Position numbers and translations under genes: made by a program
Assembly: GCA_910585455.1 (NCBI GenBank)
Contig: CAJUEL010000001.1
Span: forward strand, 62,001 to 126,000
DNA: 64,000 nucleotides
DNA from: an uncultured Eisenbergiella sp.
GTDB lineage: Bacteria; Bacillota; Clostridia; Lachnospirales; Lachnospiraceae
Direction of reading: 5' to 3'
Shown here: piece by piece, positions 52,804-61,465 of the stretch
How positions within the stretch are numbered: the first letter of the stretch is position 1
Layout of the letters: each line of letters opens with the position of its first letter
The notes under the pieces: model-generated
Seen by the model: only the letters and a program-made list of their open reading frames with translations
Databases searched by the model: none
What the model was told of the DNA's origin: nothing

Positions 52804-54204
52804 ATGAATTTTACTGTTGATGCAAGTATTCCCATGCTCACCGTATTTTTTCAGGGGCTGTTGAGCTTCTTCTCCCCCTGTGTGCTGCCTCTCGTTCCGC
52901 TCTATATCAGCTACTTTTCCGGCGGAGCCAAAAAAGTGGACCCGGACGGCACCGTCCACTATCCCCGCGGGCGCATCCTGCTCCACACGGTCTGCTTCGT
53001 GCTGGGCATCAGCGCCACCTTTTTCCTGTTGGGCATCGGCTTTACCTCACTGGGAAAATTTTTCTCGGCAAACCAGACATTGTTTGCCAGAATCAGCGGC
53101 GTCATCATGATTTTGTTTGGTCTCTATCAGCTCGACATTTTCGGGCGTTCTGCAAAGCTGGATCAGGAGCGCCGCCTGCCCTTCCGTCTTGACCGGCTCG
53201 CCATGAGTCCCTTTACCGCTTTTTTGATGGGCTTTTTCTTCAGCTTCGCCTGGACGCCCTGCGTGGGTCCGGTTCTGGGCAGCGTTCTGCTCATGGCGGG
53301 CTCCGCCTCCACGGCCGCAAAGGGCTTTTTCCTCATCGCGGTCTACACGCTGGGCTTCGTGCTTCCCTTCCTCGCGGTGGGACTTTTCACCGGCGCTGTA
53401 TTGGATTTTTTCAAAAAGCACACCGGCGTGGTGCGCTATACGGTCAAGATTGGCGCCGTCCTCATGCTTTTCATGGGCGTCATGACGCTGAGCGGCTTTA
53501 TGAACGGCCTGACCGGCTATCTCTCTAACTTTGACTCCTTCGGAACCCGGACCGCCGAAACGGCTCCTTCCGGCGGACAGAACGATTCTCTGGCAGACGA
53601 AGCGCTTCCTGCAGACGGCGGATCAAAAGATTCTCAGGCAGGCGAAACACCCACGTCAGCCGATGGGCAGAGTTCCCTGCCGGCAGACGGCTCCTCTGCG
53701 TCCTCAACCGAAACTATGTCCGATGCCGCAGCTTCGGACAATTCCTCTGAAGCTGCAGACGCCAGCGCCGCACCGGATTTCACCTTAAAGGACCAAAACG
53801 GCGTGGAGCATACCCTGTCCGCCTATCAGGGTAAAACGGTTTTCTTAAATTTCTGGGCGACCTGGTGTCCTCCCTGCCGCAGTGAAATGCCGGAAATCCA
53901 GGCTCTTTATGAAAAATACGGAGAAAACGAAGGCGACCTGATTGTGCTGGGCATCGCTTCCCCAAACGCAGGCAATGAGGGCAGTGCGGCGGATATCACG
54001 GCTTTTCTGACCGAGAACGGCTATACCTTCCCGGTCGTCATGGACTACAACGGCCTGTTTTCTTCCCTGTATGGCATCCGCGCCTATCCCACCACCTTCA
54101 TGATCAGCAAGGACGGCAGCGTGTTCGGCTACGCGCAGGGAGCTTTGACCGGAGAAATGATGGAAAGCATCGTGGAACAGACTATGGAAGGGGTACGGAA
54201 ATAG
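52804..54204 (+). CDS. CcdA-type membrane electron carrier fused to TlpA-like thioredoxin
   Basis: 466 aa from ATG 52804 (AAAGGAG upstream; the ATG at 52786 precedes that site). N-terminal ~240 residues: six-helix CcdA/DsbD-beta domain with GLLSFFSPCVLPLVPLYISY (first Cys) and FSFAWTPCVGPVLGSVLLMA (second Cys). A long disordered Ser/Ala/Asp/Gly-rich linker (about 250-315) leads to an outside thioredoxin domain with FLNFWATWCPPCRSEMPEIQ (CxxC) and cis-Pro in IRAYPTTFMISKDG. It passes reducing power from cytoplasmic thioredoxin across the membrane to keep exported thiols or peroxides reduced. The fusion makes this a self-contained pathway. Confidence 0.92.
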   Translation: MNFTVDASIPMLTVFFQGLLSFFSPCVLPLVPLYISYFSGGAKKVDPDGTVHYPRGRILLHTVCFVLGISATFFLLGIGFTSLGKFFSANQTLFARISGVIMILFGLYQLDIFGRSAKLDQERRLPFRLDRLAMSPFTAFLMGFFFSFAWTPCVGPVLGSVLLMAGSASTAAKGFFLIAVYTLGFVLPFLAVGLFTGAVLDFFKKHTGVVRYTVKIGAVLMLFMGVMTLSGFMNGLTGYLSNFDSFGTRTAETAPSGGQNDSLADEALPADGGSKDSQAGETPTSADGQSSLPADGSSASSTETMSDAAASDNSSEAADASAAPDFTLKDQNGVEHTLSAYQGKTVFLNFWATWCPPCRSEMPEIQALYEKYGENEGDLIVLGIASPNAGNEGSAADITAFLTENGYTFPVVMDYNGLFSSLYGIRAYPTTFMISKDGSVFGYAQGALTGEMMESIVEQTMEGVRK

Positions 54205-54683
54205 CATATGTATTCTGAGTAAAAATTGAACTTATTCGGTTTATCATGACATTTATCAATCAGCAACTTAATATGTCCCCATGGAATCAAAAACACTTTG
54301 TTGGAAACCATCTCAAATTGTTCCCCAGCCCGGGCAATCATTGCACTTCCAATATTTCCCTGAAATTGTTCCTCAAGTTGGGGAACAATTTCGATATCTT
54401 TAAAAAGTTCATAAAAACGCATCATGTACCGCAGATTTGTCGGAGAAAAACCTTTTACATTTGGAATCATATCCGTCAAATCCATACTCATGGTCTGAAA
54501 AAATTTGTTTCCCCACCTACTGTCAGCATACCTTTCGGTTATATCCTTACCAACTGACCAGTAATACATCAACATCTCATTATTCACACGGACGGATGCC
54601 TTAATCTGGCTCGCCCGGTATCTGCTTCCAAGCTCCTGTACCCAGTTCCTATATTCTTCGTCATTGCGCATCAATTCACTCAT
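54129..54683 (-). pseudogene. Truncated YhcG/DUF1016 nuclease gene
   Basis: Start ATG 54683 with GGAGGCAAGG upstream. About 145 codons match the N-terminal DUF1016 domain (NNEMLMYYWSVGKDITERYA, KGFSPTNLRYMMRFYELFKD, IPWGHIKLLIDKCHD), about 40 percent of the normal ~350-aa protein, after which the frame runs into antisense of the thioredoxin gene's end. The C-terminal PD-(D/E)XK domain is missing. Likely a deletion remnant whose 3' end was replaced when the ccdA-trx side was joined; AT-rich like other accessory pieces. Confidence 0.75.
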
Positions 54684-54963
54684 ACCTTGCCTCCATCTCA
54701 TCTTAATTACAACAATGTCCAATCCGCTGTGCCAATTTCAATATACGGATACCTTTTTGCTGTATAATTTTCGTATCATATCGAATGTTTTTATTCCAGT
54801 GCTCCATTCTCTCCATCTCAGATTAGTATCGGATATTATAAACCATTCCGTTTCAAAATACAATGTCTGGATACATGATACCAAAAAGACAGTAACAGCT
54901 CAGACATGTTTGAACTGTTACAAAAGACACCATACCCTCCCAACACATTTTTCCGCATCAATA
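54684..54963. other. AT-rich intergenic stretch before the pse promoter
   Basis: No credible gene, hairpin or repeat was found here. A 108-codon plus-strand frame starting at 54906 continues through the leader repeats but encodes repeat-derived peptide and is not accepted. Confidence 0.4.
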
Positions 54964-54992
54964 ATGACAGCAAAGAAAATGTAGTGTATAAT
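54964..54992 (+). promoter_or_regulatory. Promoter of the pseF operon
   Basis: ATGACA and TATAAT with a 17-base spacer. Transcription would start near 55000, giving a leader of about 120 nt that coincides with the inverted and direct repeats. Confidence 0.6.
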
Positions 54993-54995
54993 GAA

Positions 54996-55109
54996 GCCAA
55001 TAAGCGAACCAGAGGTGAGCTTATTGGCGCTACTACTCAAACGCGCCAGTGTTTGAGTAGGTTCCATCGGCGAACCGAAGGTGCGCTTATTGGCGCCACT
55101 TCTCAAACG
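54996..55109 (+). repeat. Structured leader with 40-bp duplicated unit and hairpins
   Basis: Copies at 55004-55043 and 55070-55109 match at 35 of 40 bases. Hairpins: GCCAATAAGC (54996-55005) with GCTTATTGGC (55019-55028); CTACTCAAAC (55033-55042) with GTTTGAGTAG (55051-55060); a weaker GGTGC/GCGCC at 55080-55097. GTTTGAGTAG can instead pair, with one mismatch, with CTTCTCAAAC (55099-55108), which touches the ribosome site GGAGG. Either an interspersed palindromic repeat or an RNA switch. Confidence 0.65.
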
Positions 55110-55119
55110 GAGGAAACAC

Positions 55120-55824
55120 ATGAACGACAAAAAACTAGCCATCATCACCGCCCGGGGCGGCAGCAAACGGATACCGGGCAAAAACATCCGTGCCTTCTGC
55201 GGGAAACCGATTTTATGCTATTCGATTGAAGCGGCGCAAAGCGCCGGCATTTTTGACACTGTCATGGTATCCACGGACGATGAGACAATTGCCGACATCG
55301 CCCGCAGCGCCGGAGCGGACGTCCCCTTTTACCGCTCTGCCCGGACCGCAGGCGACTACGCCTCCACCGACGACGTGATCATGGAGGTTTTACAAACCTA
55401 TCGGGAACGGGGAGAGGAATTTTCTTCCTTCTGCTGTATTTATCCCACCGCCCCCTTTATCACCGGACAACGCCTGCGCGACGCCATGGCGCTTTTAGAG
55501 GAAGCGGATTCCGTCATGCCCGTCGTGCCTTTCTCCTATCCGCCCCAGCGCGGACTGCTCATCGGGCAGGATGGCTATGTGACAAGGCAGTATCCCGAGC
55601 ACGCCCTCACCCGAAGCCAGGATCTGCCGCAGGTCTATCATGACTGCGGACAGTTTTACGCCTGCCGCACCGACGCTTTTTTGGCTGCAGGCACCACCGA
55701 CGTTGCGCGCCTCGTTCCCCTGATTTTATCGGAGCTGGAGGTACAGGACATCGACACCCTGACAGACTGGGAGCTGGCAGAGCTAAAATACCGCTTCCTT
55801 CACCAAACCGGAGGTCATCAATGA
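55120..55824 (+). CDS. pseF: Pseudaminic acid cytidylyltransferase
   Basis: 234 aa from ATG 55120 (GGAGG upstream). Cytidylyltransferase signature at the N-terminus: AIITARGGSKRIPGKNIRAF with CGKPILCYSIEAA, plus DTVMVSTDDETIADIA and FCCIYPTAPFITGQRL. It activates the nonulosonic acid with CTP to make CMP-Pse for transfer to surface structures. PseF rather than NeuA/LegF is suggested by the short length and by PseG, PseI and PseC nearby. First gene of a four-gene operon; overlaps the next as ATGA. Confidence 0.88.
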   Translation: MNDKKLAIITARGGSKRIPGKNIRAFCGKPILCYSIEAAQSAGIFDTVMVSTDDETIADIARSAGADVPFYRSARTAGDYASTDDVIMEVLQTYRERGEEFSSFCCIYPTAPFITGQRLRDAMALLEEADSVMPVVPFSYPPQRGLLIGQDGYVTRQYPEHALTRSQDLPQVYHDCGQFYACRTDAFLAAGTTDVARLVPLILSELEVQDIDTLTDWELAELKYRFLHQTGGHQ

Positions 55825-57038
55825 ATCAGCTGCAAACTCCATTTTTCTATATACGGGAAAAGGACCTGCTCTACGACATTTCCCTTTTAAAAGAGGCCCT
55901 GTCCCAAAACTGGGGCAATTATGTCATGGGATATTCGGTAAAAACCAATTCCCTTCCCTGGCTTTTGTGTTACTTAAAAAAGCAGGGCTTTTATGCGGAG
56001 GTAGTCTCCAAAACCGAATATGACCTGGCGTCCCGTCTGGGCTATCCGGATGATCACATCATTTATAACGGACCGATCAAGGACAGACAGACCTTTGAAC
56101 GGGTGCTGCTTGGCGGCGGCTATGTCAATCTGGATTCTTCCTATGAGCTGGACTGGATGGAGGAGCTCGGCGCCGCTCATCCCGACCGCCTGCTGCGGGC
56201 AGGTCTTCGAGTCAACTGCAATATCGCTGCTCTCTGCCCGGAGGAATCCCTCGTTTCGGAAACCGGCAGATTCGGATACTGCTATGAAAACGGTGTTTTA
56301 AAAAAGGCGATCGATCGGCTGCGCGCCCTGCCCAATGTGCGCGTTTTGGGACTTCACCTGCATTCCTCCACCCAGTCCCGTACCGTGAAGGTGTTCGCCG
56401 CCCTGGCGAACATGGCGGTGAAGATTGCGGCCGAATATGATCTGGAACTGGATTATGTGGATATGGGCGGCGGATATTTCGGCGGACGGGCGGACAAGCC
56501 CGATTACCGGGACTATTTTCGGGATATCTGCCGCGAGCTGTCCGCATATTTTGCCCCTTCCCGGACAGTGCTGATCGCTGAGCCCGGCGTTTCCCTGGTT
56601 TCCCGCGCCACCACCTTCGAAACCTCGGTCATCGATCGCAAGGATATCCGGGGACAAAAGTTTATTGTGACTGACGGCAGCCGCACCAACTTAAATCCCC
56701 TTGTGACCAGACACGTATATCCCCACCATATCGCATACGGCTCAGACCCTTCTACACGGAGCAAGGAGCCGACCCAATGGGTCTGCGGCGCTACCTGTAT
56801 GGAATACGACAGGCTTTTCGAAATCAGGGAAGATGCCGCCCTGCTGCCGGGCGACAGAATCATTTATGATACCGCCGGCGGTTATACCATGTGCCTGAAT
56901 CCGCTTTTTATCAACTATTTCCCCGCCGTCTACGTGGAGCGTACAGACGGAACGATATTTTGTGCGCGGGACGCCTGGGGAAACGAGGAATTCCTGCAAA
57001 AAAATCACTGGGAACAACAGGAGGAGGCATATGAATAA
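55821..57038 (+). CDS. PLP-dependent decarboxylase-like enzyme (DAP/ornithine decarboxylase fold)
   Basis: 405 aa, fold type III. PLP Lys in VMGYSVKTNSLPWLL (YxVKxN form, about residue 42), VLGLHLHSSTQSRTVKVFAA (His), DMGGGYFGGRAD (glycine-rich phosphate loop), ISLV-type AEPGVSLVSRATT and CGATCMEYDRLFE (catalytic Cys). The family decarboxylates diaminopimelate, ornithine, arginine or related amino acids. Placing it between pseF and pseI, with four-base overlap, is unusual for Pse loci and suggests an amino-acid-derived amine is made for the sugar or its carrier. Exact substrate unknown. Confidence 0.85.
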   Translation: MNQLQTPFFYIREKDLLYDISLLKEALSQNWGNYVMGYSVKTNSLPWLLCYLKKQGFYAEVVSKTEYDLASRLGYPDDHIIYNGPIKDRQTFERVLLGGGYVNLDSSYELDWMEELGAAHPDRLLRAGLRVNCNIAALCPEESLVSETGRFGYCYENGVLKKAIDRLRALPNVRVLGLHLHSSTQSRTVKVFAALANMAVKIAAEYDLELDYVDMGGGYFGGRADKPDYRDYFRDICRELSAYFAPSRTVLIAEPGVSLVSRATTFETSVIDRKDIRGQKFIVTDGSRTNLNPLVTRHVYPHHIAYGSDPSTRSKEPTQWVCGATCMEYDRLFEIREDAALLPGDRIIYDTAGGYTMCLNPLFINYFPAVYVERTDGTIFCARDAWGNEEFLQKNHWEQQEEAYE

Positions 57039-58083
57039 AGAGATCAAAATCGGAAACCGCACCATCAGCGAACGCTCCCCGGTTTTTGTGGTGGCAGAGC
57101 TTTCCGCCAATCACAATCAGGACTACTCCCGGGCGCTGGAAATTCTGCATGCTGCCAAAGAGGCGGGCGCCGATGCGGTCAAGCTCCAGACCTATACGGC
57201 GGATACCATCACCATTGACTGTGACGATCCCTGCTTTCAGATTCAGGAGGGCACCGTCTGGGACGGCGCCACGCTCTATCAGCTCTACAAGGAGGCTTAC
57301 ACGCCCTGGGGATGGCAGCCTAAGCTCATGGAGGAAGCAAACCGTTTGGGGATGGAGTGTTTTTCTTCCCCCTTTGATTTTACGGCGGTGGATTTTCTGG
57401 AAAAAATGCACGTGCCCGCCTATAAGATCGCTTCCTATGAAATTAACGATATTCCCCTGATCCGCAAGGTCGCCCGGCTCCATAAGCCGGTGATTTTTGC
57501 GACGGGCATCGCTTACCCTGCGGATATCGAGCGGGCGCTCGCCACCTGCCGGGAGGAAGGAAACGAGGATGTCATTTTGCTCAAATGCGTTTCCTCCTAT
57601 CCCACCCCCTACGAGGAAGTCAACCTGAACATGATTCCCACCCTTGCCAAAACCTACGGCTGCCTGACCGGTCTTTCCGACCACACGATGGGAAGCATCA
57701 TCCCCGCCGCCTCGATCGCCCTGGGCGTAAAAATGGTGGAAAAGCATCTCACCCTGCGCCGGGCGGACGGCGGTCCCGACGGTTCCTTTTCCATGGAGCC
57801 GGAGGAGTTTGCCGATATGGTAAAAAATATCCGGATTATGGAAAAAGCGCTGGGAAGCCACGAATATGCCCTCACCGAAACGCAGAAAATCGAACGGGGC
57901 GATTCCCGTTCCCTCTTCGTGGTACAGGACATCGGGGCAGGCGAAGCGCTGACCGCCCAAAATATCCGCTCCATCCGCCCCCATGACGGACTTCATACCA
58001 TGTACTACGAGGAAGTGCTGGGCAAAAAAGCCAAAAAATTTCTCAGGAAAGGAACGCCTTTGCAATGGGATCTGATCGACTGA
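57031..58083 (+). CDS. pseI: Pseudaminic acid synthase
   Basis: 350 aa from ATG 57031 (AGGAGGAGG upstream). NeuB-family TIM barrel: VFVVAELSANHNQDYSRALE, AGADAVKLQTYTADTITID, FSSPFDFTAVDFLEKMHVPA, KIASYEINDIPLIRKVA, ILLKCVSSYPTPYEEVNLN and GLSDHTMGSIIPAASIALG, closed by the SAF domain (SLFVVQDIGAGEALTAQNIR). Condenses the 2,4-diacetamido-altrose with phosphoenolpyruvate to give pseudaminic acid. Overlaps the decarboxylase by eight bases and pseG by 19. Confidence 0.93.
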   Translation: MNKEIKIGNRTISERSPVFVVAELSANHNQDYSRALEILHAAKEAGADAVKLQTYTADTITIDCDDPCFQIQEGTVWDGATLYQLYKEAYTPWGWQPKLMEEANRLGMECFSSPFDFTAVDFLEKMHVPAYKIASYEINDIPLIRKVARLHKPVIFATGIAYPADIERALATCREEGNEDVILLKCVSSYPTPYEEVNLNMIPTLAKTYGCLTGLSDHTMGSIIPAASIALGVKMVEKHLTLRRADGGPDGSFSMEPEEFADMVKNIRIMEKALGSHEYALTETQKIERGDSRSLFVVQDIGAGEALTAQNIRSIRPHDGLHTMYYEEVLGKKAKKFLRKGTPLQWDLID

Positions 58084-59174
58084 TCTACTTTCGAACGGAC
58101 GGAAACAGCAAAATCGCCTCCGGTCATCTGGTGCGCTGCCTCTCAATCGCCAGCGCCTGCCAAAAGCTGGGCATGGAAGCGCGCTTTCTCGTCTCCGACG
58201 CAGACAGCGCTGCCCTGCTTACGGATGCGCTGTCCGCTCCGTTTCCTGTCCTTCGCCTGACAACCGCCGCCTATGATGATCCGGAACGGGAGCTTGCAGA
58301 GCTTCTGCCCCTGCTGAATCGCGGAGCCGAAGCCAGACCGCTCCTTTTTCTGGACTCCTATTTTGTGACGGAAAAATATCTCACCGCCCTGCGGCAGGCT
58401 GTCAAAACCGCTTATCTGGACGACCTGCAGCTTTTTGATTATCCGGTGGACCTGCTGATCAACTATGACGTGATCCCCACAAGCGCCATGCCCGCTTACC
58501 AGACAGCTTATCAAAGGGCAAAAAAAACGCTCCTGGGCAGCGCCTACACGCCCCTGCGGAGCCAATTCTTAAACAGAGAAATGCCTCTGCGCCAAAAAGC
58601 TTCCCATGTGCTCGTCACCACCGGCGCCAGCGACCCGCACCACTTTTGCCTTTCCTTTCTCAACCGCCTGCAACGAGAAAGCGCCCGGTCCCGGGAGCCT
58701 TTTCAAAGCATGACATTTCATGTTGTGGCGGGCAGCTTAAACCGCGATACCGCCCAGCTCTTTGCGCTCGCCCAAACCCTTCCCGGCCTGCAAATCCACC
58801 AGAATGTTGCCGACATGGCGGCCCTTATGGAAAGCTGCGATCTGGCCGTATCGGCCTCCGGCACCACCCTGTATGAGCTGTGCGCCCTCGGCGTGCCCAC
58901 CATCAGCTATACCATGGCGGATAACCAGCTGATTTCCGCCCGCGCCTTTGCCGAAGCCGGCGCAATCGACTATGCCGGTGATATCCGCACCTCCATGGAA
59001 GAAAGCCTGACACACATTTTCCGCTTTCTGACACAAATGTCACAACCTGATGACCACACCGCGACCTCTTTCGCAGCCTCCTTCCGGAAAAGAAAATCTG
59101 CCCATGAAAGCATGCGCAGATTAATTGACGGCAACGGAAGCGCCCGGATCGCGGCAGCGCTCCTGTCTCTATAA
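58065..59174 (+). CDS. pseG: UDP-2,4-diacetamido-2,4,6-trideoxy-beta-L-altropyranose hydrolase
   Basis: 369 aa, usual PseG length, with GGAAAGGA upstream. GT-B fold: YFRTDGNSKIASGHLVRCLS is the PseG opener (catalytic His), though the usual IGxGH is here IASGH. LLGSAYTPLRSQF and the C-terminal GT28-like part with VTTGASDP, VADMAALMESCDLAVSASGT and TLYELCALGVPTISYTMADN follow. It cuts UDP from the nucleotide sugar to feed PseI. Last gene of the operon, converging with the ATP-grasp gene 30 bases away. Confidence 0.9.
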   Translation: MGSDRLIYFRTDGNSKIASGHLVRCLSIASACQKLGMEARFLVSDADSAALLTDALSAPFPVLRLTTAAYDDPERELAELLPLLNRGAEARPLLFLDSYFVTEKYLTALRQAVKTAYLDDLQLFDYPVDLLINYDVIPTSAMPAYQTAYQRAKKTLLGSAYTPLRSQFLNREMPLRQKASHVLVTTGASDPHHFCLSFLNRLQRESARSREPFQSMTFHVVAGSLNRDTAQLFALAQTLPGLQIHQNVADMAALMESCDLAVSASGTTLYELCALGVPTISYTMADNQLISARAFAEAGAIDYAGDIRTSMEESLTHIFRFLTQMSQPDDHTATSFAASFRKRKSAHESMRRLIDGNGSARIAAALLSL

Positions 59175-59204
59175 AGCTCTATAAAAGCTGCGATTCCGGT
59201 TCCG

Positions 59205-60410
59205 CTACCGTTCGGTCCCAAACAGCGCCTTGATACGCGCTGCCCGTTCCCGCAGGCATTCCCGGCTTTCTCCGCCCAACACGAAAAAGCCCCTTCCCAT
59301 GAGGTCATGGCCATTTACCACGGGCTCCAGCCGTTCTCCTTCTTTAATATGGCATTCCCAGATCAACGGATCCTCTCCGGTGCCCTGATACACCTGCTCC
59401 TGTGTCGGCACGGCTTTTACCGTTCCCTCCATATCAAAGTAATGAATCATCATGATATATTTCCTGCGGGACACAAAATCACAGGAAAGCCCCATCCGGT
59501 GCCGGATATACTCCTCCGCCATATCCACGCCCGTGCAAAGCGGCGTGAAAAGATTGTGCAGGTTATGTCCGGAGGGTCTGGCGGAAAGCTCGATCACAAA
59601 GGGATCGTCCTGTCCATCGATCACGTCGGCGTGCAGCAGGCATTCCCGCAGGCCCAGACAGACGATCACCTTCTCCATATGGGCGCGCATGCGCTCCCAC
59701 ACTTCCTCATCGGGCAATACGGAAAAATATGCCACCGCCTGTCTTGCCGGAAAAGGCGTATTTTCCTTCCGGCGCAGCAAAACCATGTAAAACCGGTTTT
59801 CAATGACCGCACCGTCTATGCCATACTCCTCTCCTGCCACGCATTCCTCCAACACATAAGGCTCCCCGGAAACTGCCCGCAGCGCATCGGCAAGCTCCCC
59901 GCTTCCCGAAAGCACATGAATGCCCCTGCTGCCAGAGCCATAGCGGGGCTTTAGAACCGCCGGAAAGCGCAGCGGAAGCCCCGTTTCTGCCCCCGCACAG
60001 TCCGCATATCTTTTTCCCGCCAGATCCACAGGCGTTGCGTCCTCCACATCATAGCAGCGGACATGCCGCAGCCCATGCTCCTCCAGCTTTTTATGGAACA
60101 AAAATTTATCCGTGCACAAAACCGCCATTTCCCGGCTGATGCCCGGCAGCCCCAGCGCATCGTTTGCCGCCCCCGTGGCTGTCAGATATCTGCCCACCGG
60201 CGCGGTCAAAATGAAATCAGGCGACTGCTCTGCAAGCGCCCGCACCACGGCTTCTTCGTCGGAAATATCCACCGCCAGCGGCACATCTGCCTTCTTAAGT
60301 CCCGCCGCCTCCGGATTCCCGTCCAGCGCAATCACGATAAGTCCGTATTCCTGCGCCTTTTCAATTGTATGAAGAGATTCCTCCCCCGCGCCAATCACCG
60401 CTGCTTTCAT
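59205..60410 (-). CDS. ATP-grasp ligase-like protein
   Basis: 401 aa from ATG 60410 (AGGAGAG upstream). N-terminal Rossmann-like pre-ATP-grasp domain (KAAVIGAGEESLHTIEKAQE), then ATP-grasp with PAVLKPRYGSGSRGIHVLSG (Lys, Gly-rich loop), EECVAGEEYGIDGAVIENRF and the metal-binding DPFVIELSARPSGHNLHNLF (Glu and Asn equivalent). Such enzymes join a carboxylate to an amine or thiol, as in carbamoyl phosphate and dipeptide synthesis. Last of the leuA-pseC-GT operon; it may attach an amino-acid or acyl group in nonulosonic acid synthesis. Substrate unknown. Confidence 0.82.
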   Translation of the reverse strand: MKAAVIGAGEESLHTIEKAQEYGLIVIALDGNPEAAGLKKADVPLAVDISDEEAVVRALAEQSPDFILTAPVGRYLTATGAANDALGLPGISREMAVLCTDKFLFHKKLEEHGLRHVRCYDVEDATPVDLAGKRYADCAGAETGLPLRFPAVLKPRYGSGSRGIHVLSGSGELADALRAVSGEPYVLEECVAGEEYGIDGAVIENRFYMVLLRRKENTPFPARQAVAYFSVLPDEEVWERMRAHMEKVIVCLGLRECLLHADVIDGQDDPFVIELSARPSGHNLHNLFTPLCTGVDMAEEYIRHRMGLSCDFVSRRKYIMMIHYFDMEGTVKAVPTQEQVYQGTGEDPLIWECHIKEGERLEPVVNGHDLMGRGFFVLGGESRECLRERAARIKALFGTER

Positions 60411-60427
60411 CGTTCTCTCCTGCGCCC

Positions 60428-61456
60428 TCAGCGCTTCCGTCCCTTGCGCCAGTTCCGGTATCCCCACAGCAGCTTATAATAAAGCATGAAAAAAAGCGTG
60501 GATTTCTGCTGCATGGCAACCAGCTTCTTTTCCTCTGCATGGGTTCTCTCCTGATAATAGGGATTTTGGGAAAACGCCGGAAAGGTTTCCCTCATTTCCC
60601 TGCCCATGGCGCGCACATAGCTGTATTTCTTTTTCTGAACGCCCGCCATGTAAGTGAACAAGGTATTGACATAGAACAGCAGCGTGAAGCTATACTCCAG
60701 CTCCGGCAAAAATTCCTCATAATAGCCATGCCGCTTCGCCTCTGCCAGCATCAGCCTGCCCGCCTCCATGCGGTCGTTACAGCGCTGCTCCGAAAAGGTA
60801 TGCACCGTGGAGGTGTCATGCTGATAATAGTAATACAGCGGCTCCGCCAGATATTCAAAATGCTTCGCCAGCACCAGATAGGAATTGCCTACCGCGTTGT
60901 CCTCATAAAAAATATCCTCCGGAAACCACAATTCATTTTCCAGAATCATGGAACGCCTGAAAATTTTGACCACCAGACTGCCGCCATCCAGAATCAGACT
61001 GCGCCTTTTCTCCCGGTCCAAAACGCCGCTCTGCCCCTTTTTGTTATTGGGCGCCACCTGTCCAACCTTCATGGAATGCTCTCCGGTCAGACAATAATCA
61101 CAGCCAACCACATCCGCACCGGTCTCCTCCGCCCGCGCAAGCAGGCGTTCATACATGTCCGGCACAATCCAGTCGTCACTGTCGATAAAGCCGATCCAAT
61201 CCCCCTGTGCCGCCCGCAGGCCGATGTTTTTCGCGCCGCCCTGATGGCGGTTTCGGTCCGAAGCAATCACCCTGACTTTATCGGCATATTTCGCTTCATA
61301 CGCCCGCAGCACAGCCAAAGAATCGTCCGCGGAGCAATCGTCCACCGCAATGATCTCATAATCGCCTATGGTCTGATTCACCAGGGAATCCATGCAATAC
61401 GCCAGCTTTCCCTCCGCCGCCATATTATAAACCGGCACAATAATGCTCAATTTCAT
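60428..61456 (-). CDS. Glycosyltransferase family 2
   Basis: 342 aa. GT-A fold with LSIIVPVYNMAAEGKLAYCM at the N-terminus, IIAVDDCSADDSLAVL (UDP-binding Asp), GLRAAQGDWIGFIDSDDWIV (DxD) and DVVGCDYCLTGEHSMKVG. The C-terminal ~120 residues are helical and not a membrane domain. It moves a sugar onto a growing surface glycan. Nine bases after pseC and 17 before the ATP-grasp gene, so part of the same operon. Confidence 0.9.
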   Translation of the reverse strand: MKLSIIVPVYNMAAEGKLAYCMDSLVNQTIGDYEIIAVDDCSADDSLAVLRAYEAKYADKVRVIASDRNRHQGGAKNIGLRAAQGDWIGFIDSDDWIVPDMYERLLARAEETGADVVGCDYCLTGEHSMKVGQVAPNNKKGQSGVLDREKRRSLILDGGSLVVKIFRRSMILENELWFPEDIFYEDNAVGNSYLVLAKHFEYLAEPLYYYYQHDTSTVHTFSEQRCNDRMEAGRLMLAEAKRHGYYEEFLPELEYSFTLLFYVNTLFTYMAGVQKKKYSYVRAMGREMRETFPAFSQNPYYQERTHAEEKKLVAMQQKSTLFFMLYYKLLWGYRNWRKGRKR

Positions 61457-61465
61457 GGGCTGTCC

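Noticed and set aside
54906..55229. Plus-strand 107-codon frame through the leader repeats
   Set aside because: Its peptide just repeats the DNA duplication (RTRGELIGATTQT and RRTEGALIGATSQT), overlaps pseF in another frame and has no ribosome site.
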